Below, in pieces: positions 23,512 through 31,719 of a DNA stretch of 34,290 nt. The DNA comes from Methanosaeta sp. PtaU1.Bin112 (GTDB lineage: Archaea; Halobacteriota; Methanosarcinia; Methanotrichales; Methanotrichaceae): positions 1-34,290 of the forward strand of contig MVRL01000178.1 of the NCBI GenBank assembly GCA_002067705.1, in the 5' to 3' direction. The notes below the pieces were generated by a model. That model was not told the DNA's origin. It did not search any database and was given only the letters and a program-made list of their open reading frames with translations. Numbering within the stretch: the stretch's first letter is position 1; every line of letters starts with the position of its first letter. The translations under genes were made by a program, and so were the position numbers.

Positions 23512-24993
23512 TCAAAGCTTGATGGAAACAGGCGTCTCCCGCAACCATTCGATATCAGACTGGTACAGCAGCCTCAGGTCTTTGAGCCCCAGCTTGAGCA
23601 TGGCCACCCGGGAAACACCCAGGCCCCATGCCAGCACGGGATGCTCAATGCCGAAGGGCGCAGTGACCTCTTTGCGGAAGACCCCCGCTCCGCCCAGCTC
23701 CACCCATCCCAGGCCTTCGATGAAGACCTCTGGCTCGACCGACGGCTCGGTGTAGGGGAAGTACCCAGGCCGGAACCGGACCTCCTCAAATCCCATCTTG
23801 TTGTAGAACTCCTTGAGTATCCCCAGGAGATGAGAGAATGTCACATCCCTGTCCATCACGATGCCCTCCAGCTGCTCGAACTCCGGGGTGTGGGTGGCGT
23901 CTATGGCCTCCCGCCGGTAGACGCGATCTATGCCGAAGGCCTTGACCGGCGGCTCTGGGTGGTCGGCAAGATACTTTATGGTGACACCCGTAGTGTGGGT
24001 GCGCAAAACCTCCTGGCGGGCCACCTCCGGCCTCCAGCATCCGCCCCATCCCGAGGACCCGGCACCTCCGCATTCATGCATCTCCTTGACCCGGGTGTAG
24101 TCGGGAATGTCGGCCAGGCTGTCCAGGTAGAAGGTGTCCTGCATCTCCCTGGCGGGATGGTCCTGGGGCTGGAAGAGAGCATCGAAGTTCCAGAAGCTGG
24201 ACTGCACAATCTGGCCCTTGATCTCCACAAAGCCCATCTCCAGCATGATCGACCGCATGAAATCGATGATCCTCTGGTAGGGGTGCATCTTGCCTGGGAT
24301 GATGCGGTCGGCGGCGAGGGTGACGTCGTAGGGACGGGCGCGATAAGACGAGCCCATATAATCCAGATACAAGATCCCATCCACTTCCTTCCACGAACCG
24401 GTCTTGATCATATCGGATGAAAGGGTCGGCATCTCCTTAGCTGCGGCCGCACTTATTCCAGAAGAGGCAAATTTCGTCCCTTCCTCTGTGATCTCATAGC
24501 GCCACTCTTTGCTCTTGCTGCTTGTCACCAATCCCCGACTCTTGAGATCGACAAGGCCTTTTTTATTCAGATCGGCGCTGCCCTTCGGCCCTGCCAGCAG
24601 ACTTTCCAGCATCTCCTCATCCTTGCCCTTCGGGGCGCTGCCCGTAGGCTTGATCATGCCGGCCTGGATGGTTGCCCATCCCTTCTTCCTCAGCCATCCC
24701 AGAGCGATCTTGTGGGAAGGATCCTTCAGTTCAGACACCGCTTTGCCTGCGCCAAGGGAGGAAAACAGTGCCCTTTCCGGAAGACCCTCCTGAGCATATT
24801 TTCTGCCCTCTTCCGTCAGAGAGACTGACTCCACTACCGACTTGGTCACCTTAAGGAATCCCTGCTCCTCCAATGCATCTGCCGTGGCTCGAACCGCTTC
24901 CACCTTCATCGCAAGCAAATCCGCTATGCTCTGCGGATCGCAATGACCCTGCAATATCGATTTTAGAACTTTGACATCGTTTTCCGATAACAT
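23512..24993 (-). CDS. pheS: Phenylalanine--tRNA ligase alpha subunit
   Basis: 493 aa, catalytic subunit. The first 200 residues hold winged-helix-like tRNA-contact domains (LLAMKVEAVRATADALEEQGFLKV; GLVDLKSRGLVTSSKSKEWRYEITEEG). Class II motifs follow: motif 1 MHPYQRIIDFMRSIMLEMGF, motif 2 GIDRVYRREAIDATHTPEFEQLEG, and motif 3 GLGVSRVAMLKLGLKDLR. ATG 24993 has GGTG 5 nt upstream. A TTTTAAAC element near 25050 on the minus strand may be its TATA box. It heads the pheST operon. Confidence 0.95.
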   Translation of the reverse strand: MLSENDVKVLKSILQGHCDPQSIADLLAMKVEAVRATADALEEQGFLKVTKSVVESVSLTEEGRKYAQEGLPERALFSSLGAGKAVSELKDPSHKIALGWLRKKGWATIQAGMIKPTGSAPKGKDEEMLESLLAGPKGSADLNKKGLVDLKSRGLVTSSKSKEWRYEITEEGTKFASSGISAAAAKEMPTLSSDMIKTGSWKEVDGILYLDYMGSSYRARPYDVTLAADRIIPGKMHPYQRIIDFMRSIMLEMGFVEIKGQIVQSSFWNFDALFQPQDHPAREMQDTFYLDSLADIPDYTRVKEMHECGGAGSSGWGGCWRPEVARQEVLRTHTTGVTIKYLADHPEPPVKAFGIDRVYRREAIDATHTPEFEQLEGIVMDRDVTFSHLLGILKEFYNKMGFEEVRFRPGYFPYTEPSVEPEVFIEGLGWVELGGAGVFRKEVTAPFGIEHPVLAWGLGVSRVAMLKLGLKDLRLLYQSDIEWLRETPVSIKL

Positions 24994-25212
24994 AACACCA
25001 TCCCACTGCCGGGCGGATCAGAGCAAGGCTCTCCTGCCCCTTCGCCCCGTTTAAAAGAAAGAAAAGACTAAGTTTCCGAAGATGCCCGAAGCTAGCCTCT
25101 CCGGCTTTAAAAGCCCTTTTTTATGATTTACAAATGAACATTTCCCAATCTTACCAGGCACGGTTTTTTTGGTTAGATTTATGAGTTATAAACCTGTCGA
25201 ATAACAGAAAAT

Positions 25213-25236
25213 GAGTTGAAAAAAGAAAAGAAAAAT
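25213..25236 (-). terminator. T-rich terminator after the creatininase-family gene
   Basis: On the minus strand the 40 bases after the stop at 25251 read as several T-runs (TTTTTCTTTTCTTTTTTC), a typical archaeal termination signal for the aglB-creatininase transcript. Confidence 0.5.
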
Positions 25237-25250
25237 GAAAGGAAGACGTT

Positions 25251-25967
25251 TCATTTCCGCCAGGCATCGCTCTCCAGCTCGTCCAGCGCTCTCATGACGC
25301 CGCCGACCGCCATCTGGAAGAACTGCTCTCCCTTCTCAGGGGTCGCCGGCAGGGGATTGCCCATGATGCCGTTTCCCATGAGGTGGCGCACGTCCTTCAT
25401 GACCATAAACTTAGGCCTTTTGGGAAAATGCTTCTCGGGCGTCCCCCTGACCAGATGAGGACGGATGACCATCATGAGAGAGGTCTCAATCTCTCCCGCA
25501 TGTCCATCATGCGGGGTCTGTACCGCCTTGTTGTCGATCAGATCGAACAACGATACCAGGCTCACAGAGAAATCCCGCACCTCCACCGCCATCTGACAGG
25601 CCTCTTCGAGGGCGGCCATGTGCTGCCCGCCGGCGTGCCCGGTCAGAATCAGCACCCTTACAAAGCCGCTTTCATAAAAAGAGAGCAGCAGATCCCGGGC
25701 ATAGGCGCGCAGGGCATCGTGCCCCACGGTGATGGTGCCGGGAAACCTTCGCGTGCTGCGGCAGACTCCGTAATGAATGGGCGGAGCCAGGAAGACCTGC
25801 CGCTTCTCAGCAACCGCCCGCGCCACCTCCATCGCCTGGATAGTATCGGTTATCGTGGGAAGATGAGGCCCATGCTCCTCGGTTGCTCCCACGGGGAGGA
25901 TCACAGTCTGCGTCTGCCGCAAGCCTGCCTCGATCTCCGGCCAGCTCATCTCCTCCAGGAGCTTCAT
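25251..25967 (-). CDS. Creatininase-family metal-dependent amidohydrolase (possibly ArfB-like)
   Basis: 238 aa. Family metal-site motifs are all present: VILPVGATEEHGPHLPTITDTIQA (Glu, His, Asp), YGVCRSTRRFPGTITVG, LTGHAGGQH, and DGHAGEIETSLMM (Glu). Members hydrolyse amide bonds in small cyclic substrates; in archaea one branch is ArfB, the formamide hydrolase of the F420/riboflavin pathway. Motif details such as RRFPGTITVG are general creatininase features, so I leave the substrate open. Its ATG overlaps the stop of aglB (ATGA), so it is translated with the oligosaccharyltransferase. Confidence 0.8.
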   Translation of the reverse strand: MKLLEEMSWPEIEAGLRQTQTVILPVGATEEHGPHLPTITDTIQAMEVARAVAEKRQVFLAPPIHYGVCRSTRRFPGTITVGHDALRAYARDLLLSFYESGFVRVLILTGHAGGQHMAALEEACQMAVEVRDFSVSLVSLFDLIDNKAVQTPHDGHAGEIETSLMMVIRPHLVRGTPEKHFPKRPKFMVMKDVRHLMGNGIMGNPLPATPEKGEQFFQMAVGGVMRALDELESDAWRK

Positions 25968-28756
25968 AGAGCGATGACATCTCCGGAGAGGACGTACTCC
26001 TCGGGCACCTTCAGCTCGTAGGTCTTGTCGCCCACAGAGAGCTGGTAGGCGCTCATCGGCTTGGTATCGAAATTGGTGCCCGTAGCAATCGGCCCTTCTG
26101 TAGAGTAAGGCAGCACCAGGATAAACCTGCCATCAGCATCGGTGGTGTTGGACTGCTGATAGAGGAAAGCCCGGTTCTGATTGGTCATGATGGGCACTGC
26201 CGCTATTACCTTGGTCCCTGGCGGAGCATTTCCGCTGACCACCGCGCCCGGAACATGCTCGAAGGTCTTGACGAACTTCTGGCCTGCGGTAATAGTGTTT
26301 TCCGACTCATGCACCAGGCGGTAATGCTGCAGAGCCTCAAGCGGGAAGGCAGGATTGGCAGGGCTCATAGCCGCAATCTCAGCATTGTCGCCGTTTGCCC
26401 GGCTCTCATCGATGAACGCCTCCAGCTCAGTGCGATTGCGAGTGATCATGGGCGCTTCGGTCAGCACGGTAACCATATATCCATTTCCTGCATCCCTGGC
26501 GCGATAGGCCAGTCCCACGCCCATATCACCTGCAGTCTCGCTTCCATCGAAGAAGTACAGACGAGCAGCCATGGTCTTGAAGTAAGGCTCGCGCCAGATC
26601 TGCACCGGCACCCAGCTCTCGCCTTGCTGCTGGTATACTGCCGCCATGTACCTGGTAGTGGGAATGGAGCTCCAGGCAGCCATGGCATGAAACTTGCCTA
26701 CCGCCATCGGCTGATCGATCATAACATACTTGGTGTTCATATACCCGGAACGGTTCCAATCAAGGCCGGCCAGCACTGCATCTGCCTGGCTCTCATTCTC
26801 AGCCAGGAAGAATGGCGAAGAGCCAGAGGAATTGCGGGTAACGCTGCCAATTCCCTGCTGGAAAGGATTGGCATTGGGAATCCTGTGGCCAACGCATTCA
26901 ATGAGGTGTCCGTAATCCCACCAGGACATGATGCCATAGGCCGTTGCCGGATAGATATACTTGCCATCGGCAGGGCGCACATATTTCTCATAAAGATCCA
27001 TGCCAGGCTGTGGCGTATTATTTTCCAGCCATGCCGTTGAGGTCAGCCAATCGGAATCCGGGCCTCCGGCGCTCTGAGCATATACGATGCTCCAGCTGAG
27101 ACTTGGCGAGATGATAAATGAGAATATCAAAACTGCCGCCACAATGGTCTTGAGGTTTGAGGTGATCAGCTTGGCCGGATCTTCGATTGAATTCAGGTCC
27201 AGATCTGTGATGCCAAACCGGTCAAGCAGCCAGGCCACCAAGAAGCCGGTGAGAATGGCTACATTTATGGCATAATAATAGGTGAATCTGTTCTGGGCAA
27301 GAGCCATGACGAGAATTACCAGAGACCAGGTGAGGATGAAGATCTCCGATGGCTTTTGGCGCTTGACATTTCTGTAGAGGAGCAGGATCATCGCGATCAA
27401 GGCCAATGAGAAAGTGGTAAACAGGATGGCGAGGATCTCTGGCAGCCGGAAGACCGCGGACGGATCAGGGCTGTAGCCTATGCCGGGAAACGAAGAGATC
27501 ACGCTGGAGAAGGAGAACTGCCCCCCGCTGGAAAACAGTGCCGATGCCTCCCCAACTGTTGCTGCGCCGCCCGTCTTTTGCTGAAATATGCTCAGACCGG
27601 ACAATAGCGGTTTGGTAAATTGAGGAAGGGCAAAGTAGAGTATGGTCATGCCTACTGCCGCCAACCCAAACAATGCTCCCGGATAGTAATAGCTCTCGAA
27701 TCCCTTTTCTCGGATAAATTTGGATAGGATGGTGAGGAAGATGACAGCCACCACGCCCAGGAGAAGAATGGTAGGCTGGAAAAGGCTGTAGAGGTAATGG
27801 TTGAAGCCGTAATAGGAATCAACGAATGGGAGCACCAGGAGAGTGGCCACGAAGAATGTTATTGCTCCGGATATCCCCAGGTATTCCACATTCTTTCCTC
27901 TTATGTGGTCAAAGATGCTCTGCAGCATAACGAAGAGCAGAATTATTCCTTCGAAGAGAAATCCGGATGACCAGGCATCTATGTACAGGCCGAGGGAAAC
28001 GCCTGCCAGAGCCGAATAGATAAGTGGTTTTTTGTAAGCAGACCAGTCCCTCTGCACCGCGGAAAAGGTCATGCTCTTTCCTGAGCCAAGAGCAAGCAGC
28101 AAGAACATCATAGTGAGGCTGCTAAAAAGGATCTCAGCAGCATGATGATCTGTGAATCCCAGGGTTGTGCGGCTCAATACCTGACCAGGCAGCACGGCTA
28201 TGATTAAAGCCGAGACGAGACCGCAACTCTTGCCGTACAGCTCCCTGCCGATAAAGTAGACCGGGAAGACAAGCAATGCGCCGAGGACAGCAGGCAGGAA
28301 TGCGCCCACTACCTCAACGAGATGATTGCTGGGATGTCCTAGCCCGAATATGTAGGAGAATATAGCTATGGCCCAGCTCAGAAAAGGACCGAAATGCAGC
28401 GGTGTCCCATGAGGGAAATAGGTCATAGGATCAAACCATAATCTTTGCAGGTTGAGCACCGTGCCTTTAGCCAGCATCATATGATACCAGGCATCGGTCT
28501 CGCTGCTGAAGATGACGCCGCTTGCCGAGAAGACCCGGTTCCAGGGAACAACGGCACGCAGATAAAATGAGAAGAGCGCCGCAACTATCAATCCTGCATA
28601 TAAATATAAATCGCTACTCTGCCAAATGGCGGACTTAGCCGCCGCATTGGACTTCTTTTCCGGGGGGACAGATGAGGCCTTCGGAGGCTTGGCCTCGCCA
28701 GGCTTCACCGTGGTTTTTTTGCCACTCTCACCCTTATCCACAGATCTCTTAGACAT
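25964..28756 (-). CDS. aglB: Dolichyl-phosphooligosaccharide--protein glycotransferase AglB (STT3 family)
   Basis: 930 aa from ATG 28756; a TTG nine bases earlier is less likely. A Lys-rich cytoplasmic tail of about 45 residues precedes some 13 membrane helices. First acidic motif SSETDAWYHMM, second FTDHHAAEI, and the catalytic signature SWWDYGHLIECVGHRIPNANPFQQG are clear; a DK-like variant appears at IDQPMAVGKFHAM. The last 200 residues form a beta-rich outer domain ending PEEYVLSGDVIAL. The enzyme transfers lipid-linked glycans to Asn-X-Ser/Thr of surface proteins such as the DUF11 protein in this window. It shares an ATGA stop/start overlap with the creatininase-family gene. Confidence 0.93.
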   Translation of the reverse strand: MSKRSVDKGESGKKTTVKPGEAKPPKASSVPPEKKSNAAAKSAIWQSSDLYLYAGLIVAALFSFYLRAVVPWNRVFSASGVIFSSETDAWYHMMLAKGTVLNLQRLWFDPMTYFPHGTPLHFGPFLSWAIAIFSYIFGLGHPSNHLVEVVGAFLPAVLGALLVFPVYFIGRELYGKSCGLVSALIIAVLPGQVLSRTTLGFTDHHAAEILFSSLTMMFLLLALGSGKSMTFSAVQRDWSAYKKPLIYSALAGVSLGLYIDAWSSGFLFEGIILLFVMLQSIFDHIRGKNVEYLGISGAITFFVATLLVLPFVDSYYGFNHYLYSLFQPTILLLGVVAVIFLTILSKFIREKGFESYYYPGALFGLAAVGMTILYFALPQFTKPLLSGLSIFQQKTGGAATVGEASALFSSGGQFSFSSVISSFPGIGYSPDPSAVFRLPEILAILFTTFSLALIAMILLLYRNVKRQKPSEIFILTWSLVILVMALAQNRFTYYYAINVAILTGFLVAWLLDRFGITDLDLNSIEDPAKLITSNLKTIVAAVLIFSFIISPSLSWSIVYAQSAGGPDSDWLTSTAWLENNTPQPGMDLYEKYVRPADGKYIYPATAYGIMSWWDYGHLIECVGHRIPNANPFQQGIGSVTRNSSGSSPFFLAENESQADAVLAGLDWNRSGYMNTKYVMIDQPMAVGKFHAMAAWSSIPTTRYMAAVYQQQGESWVPVQIWREPYFKTMAARLYFFDGSETAGDMGVGLAYRARDAGNGYMVTVLTEAPMITRNRTELEAFIDESRANGDNAEIAAMSPANPAFPLEALQHYRLVHESENTITAGQKFVKTFEHVPGAVVSGNAPPGTKVIAAVPIMTNQNRAFLYQQSNTTDADGRFILVLPYSTEGPIATGTNFDTKPMSAYQLSVGDKTYELKVPEEYVLSGDVIAL

Positions 28757-29061
28757 TAAAGCCAAGAAACCGTTCTATCCTCATAAACGTTTTGAATCGT
28801 GACCGGCACGCTCGCGCGATGAGATGCTCTCTTGCGCGCACCAATTATCCTGGATTTCTACTGCCAGATGCTCTCTTTTAGCTGTATCAGCAGATAAGTG
28901 CCTATTTTGCATATCACATTCGTAAGGCTTTGCCTCGGATTCATTCTCATTCAGACGCGAAAATCCCTCTGCTTACAGAATGGATATATTATCCAAATGC
29001 CATTGTTCCTTGACAATCCCTGTAACGCATTGCTTAGAGGGATTACCGGAGAATGGTCACT
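28757..29061. other. 305-bp divergent intergenic region with a 12-bp direct repeat
   Basis: No gene is supported; a 61-codon frame across it lacks coding character. AGATGCTCTCTT occurs twice (28822-28833 and 28866-28877), 44 bp apart. A TATA-like GGATATATTATCC (28982-28994) with matching ends GGATA/TATCC precedes the DUF2124 gene. Confidence 0.5.
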
Positions 29062-29514
29062 ATGGAGAAGATACAGGACATAAAAGGCCTAGGCGGAATG
29101 CTCAACGGATTTAGAGATCTGGTAAAAGATGACAAGAAGATCGTCTTCATTGGATCACCAGGGTTCTGCACCCCGTTTGCCCTATTTCTCGGCTATCCGG
29201 TGCGAGAGAAAGAGCTGGCGTTTCTGCCTGGATTGAATATGGATAAAGCACGAAAGATTATAGCCACCGAGTATGGAATGGAGCTGGCAGACGCTACAGC
29301 CGCCGACGCAGATGTCGTCGTTGTACTGGGCGGCATGGCCATGCCCAAGATCGGCGTAAAGCCTGAGGAGATGCGGGAATTTTTGGGAAAAATGAAATAC
29401 AAGAAGCTCATCGGCGTATGCTTCATGTCCATCTTTGAGAAAGCAGGATGGTGTCAGGCCCTGCCTTTCAATTCCGTCATGAATGTGATAATAGAAGGAG
29501 AGATATCTCGCTAA
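29062..29514 (+). CDS. DUF2124 family protein
   Basis: 150 aa from ATG 29062, chosen because GGAG stands 10 nt upstream; ATG 29053 is too close to that site. The sequence KIVFIGSPGFCTPFALFLGYPVREKELAFLPG, DADVVVVLGGMAMPKIG and KLIGVCFMSIFEKAGW matches the archaeal DUF2124 family, a Rossmann-like alpha/beta protein of unknown role. Two conserved cysteines (GFCTP, GVCFM) could be functional. Its last two codons plus stop (TCTCGCTAA) are repeated twice more after the gene. Confidence 0.85.
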   Translation: MEKIQDIKGLGGMLNGFRDLVKDDKKIVFIGSPGFCTPFALFLGYPVREKELAFLPGLNMDKARKIIATEYGMELADATAADADVVVVLGGMAMPKIGVKPEEMREFLGKMKYKKLIGVCFMSIFEKAGWCQALPFNSVMNVIIEGEISR

Positions 29515-29548
29515 TCTCGCTAAATTAAGAATCTCGCTAAATTGAGAA
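29506..29548 (+). repeat. Short tandem repeat at the DUF2124 3' end
   Basis: TCTCGCTAA occurs at 29506, 29515 and 29532. The last two copies belong to a 17-bp tandem unit (TCTCGCTAAATTAAGAA / TCTCGCTAAATTGAGAA, one mismatch). The repeat ends three bases before the 3' end of tRNA-Ile. Confidence 0.8.
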
Positions 29549-29550
29549 AA

Positions 29551-29624
29551 TGGGCCCGACGCGATTTGAACGCGTGACCTCACGGTTATCAGCCGTGCGC
29601 TCAACCTGGCTAAGCTACGGGCCC
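29551..29624 (-). tRNA. tRNA-Ile(GAT)
   Basis: 74 nt. Acceptor GGGCCCG pairs with CGGGCCC, with A as discriminator and no encoded CCA. The anticodon arm CACGG-CTGATAA-CCGTG gives anticodon GAT; T arm is ACGCG-TTCAAAT-CGCGT. A TATA box is centred 30 bp upstream. Confidence 0.95.
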
Positions 29625-29650
29625 GGTCCGCACTTTGCATTGATGATCCC

Positions 29651-29658
29651 ATTAATAA
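29651..29658 (-). promoter_or_regulatory. TATA box of tRNA-Ile
   Basis: Minus-strand TTATTAAT lies about 30 bp before the tRNA 5' end, as expected for an archaeal box A. Confidence 0.65.
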
Positions 29659-29806
29659 CTGTTTCCCTTCCTAAGCCCTCAGACCGATCTTGAGAAGAGG
29701 AAAAAGGAGGGATCAAAACACTCTTTTTGGGCCAAAAGGATATCATCCGATCCAATCCCTCCGCAACGCCCCAACCTATGGCGCCGCTCTTCGATAGACT
29801 TAAATC

Positions 29807-29822
29807 AAGGCAAGATTGCCTT
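29807..29822 (+). promoter_or_regulatory. 16-bp palindrome just before a start codon
   Basis: AAGGCAAGATTGCCTT is a perfect 7-bp inverted repeat around GA, ending 6 bp before ATG 29829. It overlaps the place where a ribosome site would lie, so it could be an operator or a leader hairpin. Confidence 0.5.
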
Positions 29823-29828
29823 TTTATC

Positions 29829-30218
29829 ATGGAAAATAAAGACTCACCCCAAAAAGAGAATGCTGAAGATCTCAAAGGGCTATATGACCTGATGATCCCG
29901 CTGAGCATGCCAGTATCAGTAATCCGCGAGATCGTAGAGAATTTTGAACTGGACCTTGTCCGCCGTCCCGGCAAAATGGACATGACGGGGGAATCAATGG
30001 ACAGAGAGATACTGGTGTTCAGAGGAGACCTTGAGACAATTCAGGCCGCAGAGAAGTACATGTTCGAAGCCCTGGATAGAAAATTAGCAGAGTGGAAGAA
30101 TCGCGAAAGAGAAGAGAAATATAAAAAATATTATGAGGAACAGGCCGCAGCCAGGCTGAAAGAGCTGAAGGAAAATCCGGAAGCGGCAAAATCCTGGGAC
30201 CTGACCGCGACCCAATAA
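29829..30218 (+). CDS. Charged helical protein of unknown function
   Basis: 129 aa from ATG 29829. Earlier in-frame starts reach back through a sequence without coding character, so I reject them. Residues about 10-80 (DLKGLYDLMIPLSMPVSVIREIVENFELDLVRRPGKMDMTG...ILVFRGDLETIQAAEKYMFEALDRKL) look like a small alpha/beta domain; the rest is a Lys/Glu/Arg-rich coiled-coil-like helix (EWKNREREEKYKKYYEEQAAARLKEL). I do not recognise a named family. It has no usual Shine-Dalgarno and is preceded by a palindrome. It converges on queD. Confidence 0.7.
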   Translation: MENKDSPQKENAEDLKGLYDLMIPLSMPVSVIREIVENFELDLVRRPGKMDMTGESMDREILVFRGDLETIQAAEKYMFEALDRKLAEWKNREREEKYKKYYEEQAAARLKELKENPEAAKSWDLTATQ

Positions 30219-30232
30219 TCGATCGACCATCA

Positions 30233-30580
30233 TCAGTCGATCATCACCCATTTGTTCTTTCCTTCCCAGAGTTTCAAGGAAAGAAGCCGGATTGAAGTGC
30301 CCAGCATATCTCTCTTCAGTCTATCCGAGATCCACTGGGCAATCGTCTCTGCAGTGGGATTTGGCAAAATATCATTCAGATAGCTGTGATCCAGATCCTC
30401 AAGTGCGCCTGCAATTAATTTTTTTAGTTTATAAAAATCCATGACAAAGCCGTCTTCACCCACCTCTCCCACAACAACGACCTCCACCTGGTAGGTATGG
30501 CCATGCAGATTGACGCATTTGCCCTGATAGCCGGGAAGGCTGTGGGCTGCATCAAACTCTGTGATAAGTCCGAGCTTCAT
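30233..30580 (-). CDS. queD: 6-carboxy-tetrahydropterin synthase / 6-pyruvoyl-tetrahydropterin synthase family (QueD)
   Basis: 115 aa. The family signature is complete: FDAAHSLPGYQGKCVNLHGHTYQVEVVV holds the zinc histidines and the catalytic cysteine; VMDFYKLK, LDHSYLND and NPTAETIAQWI follow, and a C-terminal glutamate is present in LKLWEG. QueD makes carboxytetrahydropterin on the way to preQ0, the precursor of archaeosine in archaeal tRNA; PTPS paralogues can act elsewhere, so substrate is likely but not certain. Its ATG overlaps the stop of a 56-aa ribbon-helix-helix gene (ATGA), so the two are translated together. Confidence 0.9.
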   Translation of the reverse strand: MKLGLITEFDAAHSLPGYQGKCVNLHGHTYQVEVVVVGEVGEDGFVMDFYKLKKLIAGALEDLDHSYLNDILPNPTAETIAQWISDRLKRDMLGTSIRLLSLKLWEGKNKWVMID

Positions 30581-30747
30581 TCCTGAGCGCGCCCCTTGCG
30601 TCTGTCAATCTCATCCAGCTGATCCAGCATCTTTCGTATAGCAGTCCTTACGGCGTCCGAGAAGCTTACGAACTTCTTTCCGTCTCCCACATGCGCCTGG
30701 ACATCGTCAATGATGTGCTGAGGTATTTCCACTGTGATCTTCGGCAT
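30577..30747 (-). CDS. Ribbon-helix-helix (CopG/Arc-like) DNA-binding protein
   Basis: 56 aa, MPKITVEIPQHIIDDVQAHV then GDGKKFVSFSDAVRTAIRKML and a charged tail DQLDEIDRRKGRAQE. The N-terminal beta strand (ITVEIP), first helix and the SFSDAVRTAIRKML second helix are the standard RHH dimer unit. No metal site or second domain is present. The stop overlaps the queD start, and a TATA-like ATTAATATGG (30781-30790) lies 40 bp upstream, so it has its own promoter just after dphB. It probably regulates queD or itself; no operator is identified. Confidence 0.85.
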   Translation of the reverse strand: MPKITVEIPQHIIDDVQAHVGDGKKFVSFSDAVRTAIRKMLDQLDEIDRRKGRAQE

Positions 30748-30780
30748 ATAGAGTATTCCCCAGGCATGCTTGAGAGAATA

Positions 30781-30790
30781 CCATATTAAT
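30781..30790 (-). promoter_or_regulatory. TATA box of the RHH-queD operon
   Basis: Minus-strand ATTAATATGG lies 34-43 bp before the ATG at 30747 and only 7 bp past the end of dphB. Confidence 0.45.
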
Positions 30791-30796
30791 AGCTTT

Positions 30797-31600
30797 TCAG
30801 TCCACGCATTTCAGGGCATCTTCAGGCGCACCAGCCAATACTGCCAAGGCCTGTGCTTCCATGAAGTGCAGCCTGGCAGGGACGATCAGAATATGCAAGG
30901 GTCCGCCAAAGTCAAAACCCTGCAGACGTGCAAGCAGATCTGCCTTCACCGTAGCACCATCAGATCCCGCACGAGCAATTCCTATCGCCAGAGCTCCATC
31001 GAGCCGCTTCCCTCCCGAGATATCCTCCATCTCCATGAGAAGCGAGACGCCTTCATTTACGGTCATATACCGCTCCGTGGAATCGATCTGGATATCGAGA
31101 AAGAGCATGGTATGCAAATTGCGGTCCAGGTTTTCCGTCAATACCTCGTAGGGCGTCTGGGCAATTATGCGCTTGCCTCGTGAGACATAGGGAAAGGGAA
31201 TTGTTGTCGATCGGCCGAAACGGTAGTTCTGCAGGCCGCACAGCCCAGATACGGCAGTGACAATGGAAGAGGAATGAATCACCCGCGTCCTGATCCCCAT
31301 CCTGGCTGCGCGCAGCCGCAGGTCCAGATGAGTAGTGGAGACCATGGCATCGCCACCCACCAGGAAGGCCACGTCCTTATCCCGAGCATCCTCCATCCAG
31401 GCAGGATCCACCTCCACCTGCTTTCTGGAGAGAAGATGGACCCTGCGACCGTAGAATGCCTCCAGGGTCTCAAGAGCCGCCCCCATCAGCCGGGAGGTGT
31501 AAAACTCAGCATAAACCAGATCTGCGGCGCGAATCGCATCCAGACCTTTAACCGATATATCCCTCTCGTCGTACAAGCCGAGACCAATGAAGATTAGCAT
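30797..31600 (-). CDS. dphB: Diphthine synthase
   Basis: 267 aa from ATG 31600. The frame can be extended 73 codons upstream, but that would cross the divergent mcrC promoter and the extra residues resemble no Dph[59 protein letters not shown] and [30 protein letters not shown] are the SAM-binding motifs of the tetrapyrrole-methylase fold as used in DphB. It methylates the diphthamide intermediate on elongation factor 2. A TATA-like CGTTTTAAAC (31620-31629) 25 bp before the ATG implies a leaderless transcript. Confidence 0.93.
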   Translation of the reverse strand: MLIFIGLGLYDERDISVKGLDAIRAADLVYAEFYTSRLMGAALETLEAFYGRRVHLLSRKQVEVDPAWMEDARDKDVAFLVGGDAMVSTTHLDLRLRAARMGIRTRVIHSSSIVTAVSGLCGLQNYRFGRSTTIPFPYVSRGKRIIAQTPYEVLTENLDRNLHTMLFLDIQIDSTERYMTVNEGVSLLMEMEDISGGKRLDGALAIGIARAGSDGATVKADLLARLQGFDFGGPLHILIVPARLHFMEAQALAVLAGAPEDALKCVD

Positions 31601-31619
31601 AGCTGTTTCTCGTCGCTTC

Positions 31620-31629
31620 AGTTTAAAAC
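31620..31629 (-). promoter_or_regulatory. TATA box of dphB (leaderless)
   Basis: Minus-strand CGTTTTAAAC is centred 25 bp before the ATG, so transcription should begin at or next to the start codon. Confidence 0.5.
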
Positions 31630-31686
31630 GCTGCTGACTATCATTTCTGAGCATCTCTCCGCTCCTTTTGCCAGCTCCATTCGTCA

Positions 31687-31695
31687 AATCTATAT
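31687..31695 (+). promoter_or_regulatory. TATA box of mcrC (leaderless)
   Basis: AATCTATAT is centred about 29 bp before ATG 31720, and no Shine-Dalgarno is present, consistent with a leaderless mRNA. Confidence 0.5.
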
Positions 31696-31719
31696 CCCAT
31701 CCCACCGCAAATAGATAAC

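Noticed and set aside
22266-24420. Long open frames antisense to pheT and pheS (187 and 259 codons)
   Set aside because: They mirror highly confident genes; their sequence is rich in His, Arg, Leu and Gly typical of reverse-strand shadows in this GC-rich DNA.
26255-27040. 261-codon frame antisense to aglB
   Set aside because: It lies opposite the conserved WWDYG region of aglB and has no independent support.
28898-29083. 61-codon plus-strand frame upstream of DUF2124
   Set aside because: It overlaps the probable TATA region and the DUF2124 start, and lacks a ribosome site.
29727-29828. N-terminal extension of the charged protein at 29829
   Set aside because: The extra 34 residues would be coded through the palindrome region, have low-complexity content and no ribosome site; ATG 29829 begins a natural sequence.
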